Shown piece after piece: positions 56,395 through 64,000 of a stretch of 64,000 nucleotides of DNA; the first letter of the stretch is position 1, and every line of letters begins with the position of its first letter. Made by a program: the position numbers and the translations under genes. The DNA is from Candidula unifasciata. Its lineage: Eukaryota > Mollusca > Gastropoda > Stylommatophora > Geomitridae. The stretch lies in contig CAJHNH020000818.1 in the NCBI GenBank assembly GCA_905116865.2, positions 60,001 through 124,000 of the forward strand, written 5' to 3'. The notes under the pieces are model-generated. The model had not been told where the DNA came from and made no database searches. It saw nothing but the letters and a program-made list of their open reading frames with translations.

Positions 56395-57715
56395 TCTTGT
56401 CAAATATTCCTTTCACATTTGTCTGGATTTGTACTGTTAGTTTTTCATTTCTCTCTCCATGGGGTTTGTTCTGGAATACTGTTAAGTGGACAACCAATTT
56501 CTGGAAGGTTAGCAATTTACCTACATATTTTTTTTGCTTGATGTATAAAGCTGTTTTTTTTAACAGGCCCAAGGCTAGGTTCTGAAATCGATTTTTCATG
56601 GGGTAATCTGGCATACTGAGGAACATTTCAGCTTGTATTTGCTACTTTGTATCTCTGCGTTCTCTCAGTGCCTGTGTTTTACCAGCTTTCTCTATTTCTA
56701 ATATGGGGGTTGATTTCATTCCTCCTGTGATGATTCTGTGCTTGATTTTGCACTTTGTCCAATTCCTTTAATGTGGTACTAGATGCTGAACACCATGCAG
56801 TGGACTCATATTCCAAATGTAGTTGTATGCTTTGCTTGTATACGTTATTGAATATTTTCCCACTGGCTCCCTATGTGGTTCCACTTAGTTTTCTTAGTAT
56901 AGCTGTCTTCCTCCTGGCTTTGGTTGCTGCCTTGTTGATATGTTTTCTCCATGTCAACCTGTCATCAATTGTGACTCCGAGGTACGTGGGCTCTTTATCA
57001 TCTCTTAGGGATTTGCGTTTTGATGATGCCCGCTTTTTGCTTCGGGGAGTTAGTCGAGAGTGTGGTGCTACATTTGTCTGTATTGATGCTGACACACCAT
57101 CTATTCGCCCTTGCCTCAAGTGCATTGGTAGCCCGCTGTAGTGTTCTTGTGGCTATCGTTGCATGTTCACAGGTGCACCACAGTACCAGGTAGTCGGCAT
57201 ACATTGCCATTTTGATTCCATTTGGTATTTCAGCAACCATATCGTTAATGAGTAAGAGGAAAAGTGCGGGCGACAGGACACCACCTTGAGGGACGCCATA
57301 TCGCAGTAGAACTTTTTTTACTTTTGAAACCATCAACCTGTACCCTGGCTCTTCTGCTATGTAGATACGCTTTCTTGTGTCTTTTTCAAAGTTCAGTGAC
57401 CTTGTTTTCTCCTGCCAGCTTACCCTTCTAACCTGCAGCTTTGCCTTAACAAATTTTGCTTTTGCATGCTGGTAGTTATTGTGATGTTCTTGGTTTGGCC
57501 TGGTCTCTGCCTTCTTTCTAGATGTTTCCACTTCGTTGTGTAAATTTTCTAGTTCACTATTCCAGTATGGCTTATAATGCTTACGGGCACCTTTTGGTAT
57601 TGATTCTCCTGCTGCCTGTAGTACGCATTTGTTAAATTCTTTAACTACTGTGTTTATATTCTGATCCACGCTAAGATTTCCAAGCAGTATACTGGTACGG
57701 TGTTTAAACATTGTC
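56395..57715 (-). mobile_element. reverse transcriptase of the second non-LTR family, reverse orientation
   Basis: The - strand frame 57711-56998 reads W-N-S-E-L-E-N-L and later R-Y-G-V-P-Q-G-G-V-L-S-P-A-L-F, then A-M-Y-A-D-Y-L-V. This is the catalytic F/Y-A-D-D box with the second Asp replaced by Tyr. A frame change leads to Y-L-G-V-T-I-D-D-R-L-T-W-R-K-H near 56970, then the thumb with K-N-R-F-Q-N-L-A at 56590. The altered catalytic box and the frame break mark it as dead. Part of the RT between K-T-R-S-L-N and V-S-K-V is missing, an internal deletion. Confidence 0.85.
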
Positions 57716-57719
57716 CAGT

Positions 57720-58260
57720 CTATGTATATGTCACATTAAATGCAAGAGACTTCCTACCATAATGGTGTGTAACTGGCATCTTGATGCGACACTGTGAGAT
57801 GTGGATTTTCTGTACAATGATTTGTCGTTTTGTTTTACCCACCAAGGCAGCACCAAAATGACCCCATACGTACATAATGTTATGACTTTGTTATTTCAAT
57901 GCCAGCTTTCGCGATTGACTGTCTATGCCAACAATGACCTGGAATTATAGTGTGGGACCGTTAGTATTGGCACATCTAACAGCGGTTTTTTCATTTTTAC
58001 TTTGCCTGTATGTACTTTGTTAAGGCTGACAAGTTGTTTTCTTTCCCACTAGTTTTAAAATCCATTAAGATCAGGATGACCACTCTTTTTCATCAAGTAA
58101 GTTTTCAGATAGGACAGTGATAGCAAAAGTTTGACTAGCTCAGGAACTGAGCAGTTATGAGGCAAAGCATTTGCAGTGAAGCTGTCACATAGAAACTAAA
58201 GACTAACGTCAGAATTAAAGCAGGGGGATTGCAAACTCAGAATAGGTCAATGTCTTATGA
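57720..58260. other. unique sequence, nothing recognised
   Basis: Ordinary sequence without recognisable repeats or exons. Confidence 0.4.
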
Positions 58261-58354
58261 GTTTTAAGTGCTGGGGGGGGGGGGGGGGGTGTTGAGTGGG
58301 GTGTTCATTGGGTAAGTTATCTTTGTACTGAGCCTTTCTAATGTTTGCCTCTTT

Positions 58355-58610
58355 CTGTAAGTTTTCTTTGAGTCTCAGCCTTTGTTTGTTTGTTTACGGT
58401 AAGTTGTCTTTGGGTCTCAGCGCCTTTTTTGTTGTTTACGGTAAGCTGCATTTGGGTCACAGGCTCTTTATACTTTATCTTGCTTATTGTAATTGTTCTC
58501 TGGGTTTTTTCCCCCTCTTTCTTTTGTTGAAAACAAGTTGTCTGTGGGTCGCGGCCTGTTTTACATGTTTGGAGTTTCTCTGTCACCGGCTGTTCATCAT
58601 TCATTGTAAG
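58355..58610. repeat. degenerate tandem repeat, unit about 53 bp
   Basis: GTAAGTTGTCTTTGGGTCTC and related words (GTAAGCTGCATTTGGGTCAC) recur about every 53 bases, four to five times. A G tract lies nearby at 58274-58291. Confidence 0.65.
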
Positions 58611-58694
58611 GTACTGTTGGGGTTGAACTTTGTTCATTCATGGCACAGTTTTACCGGTGCACCACAAATCCCTTACGTAGTAGTCTGTAGTTCA

Positions 58695-58935
58695 GTGTGA
58701 GCTCATCATCATCATGTATCAGGTCCTTTTGCAGAACTTCGCCCTCATCACGGTCTGCCTGAAAGAAACTTTGTCTCTCGCCAGCACTCCCGCCCCATGT
58801 ACTTTTATATTCGAGGAGTCACTTATATCCTGTGCCCATTTTTGTGTTAGTCGGCCCCTGCCCCTCCTTCCTGGTACCATAGCTTTTGCAATTATTGATT
58901 CCAATTCGAGGTGGTGTTTGATAAGGGGGAGCTAG
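58695..58935 (-). mobile_element. LINE reverse-transcriptase C-terminus with (ATG)n tail, reverse orientation
   Basis: The - strand frame reads I-I-A-K-A-M-V-P-G-R-R-G-R-G-R-L-T-Q-K-W, then A-Q-D-I-S-D-S and T-V-M-R-A-K-F-C-K. It is nearly the same as 23334-23560. The tail is seen on the + strand as TCATCATCATCATG at about 58703. Confidence 0.8.
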
Positions 58936-58939
58936 TCTG

Positions 58940-59450
58940 GTGATTTTGACTTCTATATGTTACATCCTCATCTTCAACATCAAGTGTCTTGTCGACTGGT
59001 GTGGGCGATCATGCTTCTACGCAGTGCAACATCATTATCAGTTCGCAAGTTGACCTACCTGCATGCCATGACAATAGACTGTCAAGAGTCGTCTCTCGTT
59101 GTCGTCCTCTGTCTCTTTTTCCCACAGATATTTCTAGAGGTCACAAAATCTTGTAACAACGACACCCAAAAAATGATGACTTCTGTAAATATTACGTTTG
59201 CCTCTAGATGTAGCTCAGTTACACTTTGACACATTACTATCTCACAGGACAAGAATACTTACTCCGCCTGGGCAGTTCTGAAATGACAAAAGCATTCATA
59301 AATACAACATATATTTATGACATAGTTATTTATTTGAATATTTATAATTTGCAATATTGTTTAATGTTTAAAAAAAAAGTGCCCAACTTAGCCTAAAGTG
59401 TATAGAAAAGATTGCCGGTACTAACTACAAAGTGTAGTAAATTACACCCC
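58940..59450. other. mostly unique sequence
   Basis: Nothing was recognised apart from a C-rich run at 59447-59475. Confidence 0.4.
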
Positions 59451-59544
59451 CCCCCCCTCCCTTTTCCCCAAACCTTTCCCTTCCCTCCTCCAAACGACGC
59501 TCTCGTCACCAGCTTAGACGTATTTTATTATGGACAAATAATAC

Positions 59545-60225
59545 AGGGGGAGGGGTGTCCTGCAGTGGTAATACTAAAAGCTGGGAGTGGTGGTGGTGGT
59601 GGTGGTGGGGGAGGGAGGGGTGTGTCCTGCAGTGGTAATTTTAAAAGCTGGGGAGTGTGGTGGTGGTGGTGGTGGGGGAGGGGTGTCCTGCAGTGGTAAT
59701 CCTAAAAGCTGGGAGTGGTGGTGGTGGTGGTGGTGGGGGAGGGGTGTCCTGCAGTGGTAATCCTAAAAGCTGGGAGTGGTGGTGGTGGTGGTGGTGGGGG
59801 AGGGGTGTCCTGCAGTGGTAATCCTAAAAGCTGGGAGTGGTGGTGGTGGTGGTGGTGGGGGAGGGGTGTCCTGCAGTGGTAATACTAAAAGCTGGGAGTG
59901 GTGGTGGTGGTGGTGGTGGGGGAGGGGTGTCCTGCAGTGGTAATCCTAAAAGCTGGGAGTGGTGGTGGTGGTGGTGGTGGGGAGGGGGTGTCCTGCAGTG
60001 GTAATCCTAAAAGCTGGGAGTGGTGGTGGTGGTGGTGGTGGTGGTGGGGGGGAGGGGTGTCCTGCAGTGGTAATCCTAAAAGCTGGGAGTGGTGGTGGTG
60101 GTGGTGGTGGGGGAGGGGTGTCCTGCAGTGGTAATCCTAAAAGCTGGGAGTGGTGGTGGTGGTGGTGGTGGGGGAGGGGTGTCCTGCAGTGGTAATACTA
60201 AAAGCTGGGAGTGGTGGTGGTGCGG
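59545..60225. repeat. 61-bp minisatellite, about 11 copies
   Basis: The unit contains CCTAAAAGCTGGGAGTGGTG, then GTGGTGGTGG, then GGGGAGGGGTGTCCTGCAGT. Period 61 is exact between 59701, 59762 and 59823. The GTG block inside the unit varies in length. Copies are very alike, so the expansion is recent. Confidence 0.97.
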
Positions 60226-60376
60226 GGCCAGAAAGGGGGAGGGGGAAAACGGGGGGGGGGGGGGAAGGTAGACTAAGATACAACTTTTTTTATATATAGT
60301 AACAAAATTTTTATCTATGTTTTTACATTTCATGTTATCTCATATATATATTGTTTCATTTAAATGCCAGTAAGCA

Positions 60377-60377
<1 letters not shown>

Positions 60378-60434
<57 letters not shown>

Positions 60435-60445
60435 TATTATTATTA
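60378..60445. repeat. (ATT)n trinucleotide tract
   Basis: About 65 bases of ATT, grading into AT-rich DNA. Confidence 0.95.
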
Positions 60446-60449
60446 ATAT

Positions 60450-60990
60450 TATTATTAATACTATTCTTCTTAATTATATTATTGCGCTGAATATATTTAC
60501 CTTACTTTCAAAGAAAATGTCTCTGCATGTTAAAGAGAGCCCCTTACTAAATAATTTGACATAGGGGTTAGGGATGGGTGGTGGTGGTGGTGGTGGGGGG
60601 GGGGGGGGGTTCAGGGGATCTGAGTCCTCAGTTCGCTGTGAATGTTTTTATGTGTGCCTGTTTGGGAACTGTCCATTCAGCCAAGTTAAGCGTTCAGGTC
60701 ATTCTGGCACCTGCAATACATTGTTAAACTTGCAATGTCCAATTCTTAAATTCTATCAGTTAGTTATATGTCAGGTGTTACTCAAGCTCCTCTTGTTATT
60801 TGATCTTTATTATCACAAGTCATTCAAAATAACAGATTGTTGTTTCCTATGGAATAAGGGTTGCCAGCTAACTCACTGGGGTGTAACTATTAAAAGAGTT
60901 AATGATTACATGTGGAAGATGCACACATGTCTGCAATGGCTGTCACTTTAGAGTTTCATTCTGAGGGTGATCTGTTTGTTTCTGTGTTTA
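60450..60990. other. mostly unique sequence
   Basis: A (GGT)n/G tract at 60575-60610 is the only notable element. Confidence 0.4.
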
Positions 60991-60999
60991 TTCTTCTTC

Positions 61000-62175
61000 T
61001 TTTAGTCTATACCAAGTGGTGATGTTAGTCAAGTCTATCCACCACCTTCTTCTTATAGTGCAAGTCGTGTGCCGTTGGTAGTCATGTCTATACACCACCT
61101 TCTTCTTATAGTCCATACCAAGTGGTGATGTTAGTCAAGTCTATCCACCACCTTCTTCGTATAGTGCAAGTCGTGTGCCATTGATGGTCATGTCTATACA
61201 CCACCTTCTTCTTATAGTGCAAGTCGTGTGCCGTTGGTAGTCATGTCTATACACCACCTTCTTCTTATAGTCCATACCAAGTGGTGATGTTAGTCAAGTC
61301 TATCCACCACCTTCTTCGTATAGTGCAAGTCGTGTGCCATTGATGGTCATGTCTATACACCACCTTCTTCTTATAGTGCAAGTCGTGTGCCATTGATGGT
61401 CATGTCTATACACCACCTTCCTCTTATATGCCATGCCGAGTCGCGTTGTTAGTCACCTCTATCCATCATCTTCTTTTCACAGTCCATGCCATTTGGCATT
61501 TGTAGTCATGTTAATTCACAACCTTCTTTTTGTATTCCATACCTAGTGGCATTGGTTGTCGTGTCTATCCACAACCTTTTTCTTGTATTCCATACCTGGT
61601 GGCATTGGTTGTCATGTCTATCCACAACCTTCTTCGTGTATTCCATGCCTGGTGGCATTGGTTGTCATGTCTATCCACAACCTTCTGTTTGTATTCTATA
61701 CCTGGTGGCATTGGTTGTCATGTCTATCCACAACCTTTTTCTTGTATTCCATACCTGGTGGCATTGGTTGTCGTGTCTAACCACAACCTTTTTCTTGTAT
61801 TCCATACCTGGTGGCATTGGTTGTCATGTCTATCCACAACCTTCTTTTTGTATTCCATACCTGGTGGCATTGGTTGTCATGTCTATCCACAACCTTCTGT
61901 TTGTATTCTATACCTGGTGGCATTGGTTGTCATGTCTATCCACAACCTTTTTCTTGTATTCCATACCTGGTGGCATTGGTTGTCGTGTCTAACCACAACC
62001 TTTTTCTTGTATTCCATACCTGGTGGCATTGGTTGTCATGTCTATCCACAACCTTCTTTTTGTATTCCATACCTGATGGCATTGGTTGTCATGTCTATCC
62101 ACAACCTTCTTTCAGTCCATACTGAGTTGTAGCCTTAGTAGTCATGCACATCCGTCACCTTCGTCTTACAGTCCA
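61000..62175. repeat. 53-bp minisatellite, about 22 copies in two subfamilies
   Basis: The left part (to about 61440) has units like CATGTCTATACACCACCTTC then TTCTTATAGTGCAAGTCGTG. The right part (61495-62115) has CATGTCTATCCACAACCTTC then TTTTTGTATTCCATACCTGG. Both have a 53-base period (for example 61562 and 61615) and align over the whole unit. Within each part a longer-period duplication of several units is also visible. Confidence 0.95.
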
Positions 62176-62179
62176 TACC

Positions 62180-62930
62180 GTGTCTGTCTACAATCTCCTG
62201 TCTCGTGTATTTTCAGTCAGTTCTGGCACATATGATTTTCCTTGCCATCATATTCAACTATCCACCATCTTCTCTATCGGTTTCCCTCTGCTATCTTCCC
62301 CCCTCCAACTTTCCCTCTGCCACGATTTGCTCCATTTTCTCCTTTTCAAGACGTGGCTTATGAATGCATATTGTCTCTTTTATATCTGTGTTTAGGTTTT
62401 TTAAATTACTTAACTTTGCAGTAGAGAAATGCACAAAGCAGACACTGTCGTTTCAACAGACTTACCCTTGGGTGTGCCTGGCAGCAGGAAAACGAAAAGA
62501 AATCAATTAAATATGTTGTAAATATTTTGCTGTCTCTATAGTTAAGAACAACACTAAACACTACGTAAATCAACTTTCCTCCCACCATTTAATTGTGAAA
62601 ATATGCTTGATTGTGGTCAAGCTAAAACCAAGAAATCAAACAAGTAGACTGACTAAAAAGGTTACATTTATTTTATTTTATATTTTCTTTCCTCAGCACG
62701 ATTTACAGCTCATCACGTGACCCCAGGCGGGAGCTAATGGTTGGAGTACTCTGCCCTTTTGTTATTGTTGTAGTTAGTTCACGAAAGGCCCCGACAGAAA
62801 CGACAGATTTTAGTTTAGTTTTGTTCTGCGGCCCAACCATTTGTGCTCCAAGCATATGGTAAAAGGAACTTTACTTACTCCTTCATGTGTAATAGGCTTA
62901 TACAGCTAGGCGTATACTCGTATTTTGAAA
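62180..62930. other. mostly unique sequence
   Basis: Pyrimidine-rich near 62280-62340. No exon or repeat was recognised until the SINE end near 62860. Confidence 0.4.
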
Positions 62931-63122
62931 ACCAACCCAGACCCGGTGGGTAACTGTGCACAACATCACGCCGGCCGCATGTACTTTCCATGACCTCACC
63001 TGATACCTGTCTCAACCTGGTAGCCGAGGTCATTTCTGTAAAATATCCGGCTCTGTTCGGATTTGAACCCACACCCTTTGAATCCACAAGGGCGTGTCTA
63101 GCTGCTACACCACGGCGGCTCC
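62860..63122 (-). mobile_element. tRNA-headed SINE copy, reverse orientation
   Basis: On the - strand the head reads GTGGTGTAGCAGCTAGACAC, with an A-box-like start, and GGATTCAAAGGGTGTGGGTT, with B-box-like GGGTTCAAATCC. The body has ATGCGGCCGGCGTGATGTTG, and the end GTAAGTAAAGTTCC lies near 62870. Confidence 0.7.
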
Positions 63123-63129
63123 CACGTCT

Positions 63130-64000
63130 ATGGTCACAAGCCTCTACTGCTCGTATTTTCCACTTTTGCTGTTAAGACGGAGGTGATTTTAGAGTCTGAG
63201 GGTTTAGAGCTGCAGGGCTAATGCTGCTGCCACGAACTGTGCAGATAAGATTTTTTTTTTTTTCAGTGACAAAAAAAGAAATCCAAAACTTTACAAGAGG
63301 ATCTGAACTTGGGTCTTTCGCATGCCAGTCCAGCTTTCTTAACCGTTCCGTCCATTCCTATAGTGCTTGACTCACATTTGCATAGACCATAGCTAAGCTC
63401 AGTAATAAAATAACAATCCATCAAGGTGTGGATTGAACAAGATGCTATCTAAGGAAAGTATTTTGTACTTTTTTTTCAATTTTGTGAGTTTAAGTTAGGT
63501 TATGACATCTGCGCCTTTGTACCAGAAATATCCGATGTCAGCAAACCACTACTTACTGGCCTATTACGACATGCTTGTCTAGGCTGTAGTTGATCTTTCC
63601 CCCGCCCCGTGTAAAATGCAATCTCATAACTGTCACGGAAATGTATTTCTGATATCTCATACATAACAAAACTATGGTCAAGACATCTGGAAGTGGTTAC
63701 TTGTCGTCGTTTGTGAATCCTCAGTAGAACTGCCAGTTGGGGAGCCAAGCTTGCCTGCAGTCTGTTGTTTCATTGCCTATCTGGCCAAAGCAATTCAACT
63801 TCAAAGCATACGTTATTCCTATCTCTAAGGTGGCGTAGCGATGTTCATGCAATTCTCACGAGGTTTCTAATTACACTGTGTGCCCGCATTCATTCAAGTC
63901 ATGAACACGTTTGGAGAGTGTTGCCTTGACCGCCCTCGATACCTCGTGTGGGTTCCGGGGCCCTTAGAAGTGGGTGAATCAGAAATAGACTCACTGCGGC
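63130..64000. other. mostly unique sequence to window end
   Basis: A tRNA-like word on the - strand at about 63300-63350 (GAAAGACCCAAGTTCAGATC) may be another SINE head without a body. Otherwise nothing is recognised. Confidence 0.35.

Overview
The window is metazoan nuclear DNA, most likely lophotrochozoan and perhaps a gastropod. That is a guess from the style of its retroelements, SINEs and very long microsatellites; no diagnostic host gene was recognised. It holds no rRNA, functional tRNA, CRISPR or bacterial-type gene. Most long open frames are translations of simple repeats and are not genes.

The most interesting host signal is on the + strand between about 0.8 and 25.7 kb. Very short candidate exons, each with an acceptor and a donor, lie kilobases apart in repeat-filled introns: 821-850 (30 nt), 8245-8268 (24), 13174-13188 (15), 15169-15195 (27), 17553-17576 (24) and 22615-22644 (30). 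Weaker ones lie at 5366-5377 and 6989-7018. All are multiples of three, and all read open in one phase (two bases, whole codons, one base). A last exon at 25562-25599 continues that phase to a stop codon and is followed by ATTAAA. This is the architecture of the micro-exon genes described in schistosomes. The inferred peptide is short and charged with a central amphipathic stretch, and a Gly-Lys-Arg motif is created by the last splice. The 5' end lies outside the window.

A second host gene, on the - strand, has two exons at 40327-40193 and 39452-39200 whose phases join exactly, with decayed copies of an exon start in the intron. A possible related exon lies at 45930-45782. A signal-peptide-like ORF lies at 30791-31015 (+).

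The rest is mobile DNA. There are at least six copies of a non-LTR element with an RNase H domain (4.1, 7.8, 10.4, 24.3, 24.7 and 35.7 kb). Several reverse-transcriptase families are present as 5'-truncated, broken copies (11.8, 13.3, 16.5, 18.3, 21.6, 23.1, 27.7-29.3, 30.1, 34.2, 36.7, 38.3, 46.0, 49.7, 50.9, 54.9-57.7 and 58.7 kb). There is also a tRNA-headed SINE family, an unclassified family of about 150-190 bp in five copies, a probable solo LTR (47137-48567), and hairpin or inverted-repeat elements at 8.7 and 27.1 kb.

Tandem DNA takes up much of the window: (CATA)n, (TCTA)n, (GAA)n, (TAC)n, (TTTC)n and (TTAG)n tracts, and minisatellites with units of 44, 27, 25, 41, 124, 27, 26, 61 and 53 bp. 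Several arrays visibly grew out of retroelements. The 44/27-bp array is an amplified piece of a reverse-transcriptase C-terminus, and some long (GAA)n and (TTAG)n tracts sit exactly where a retroelement's short 3' tail should be.
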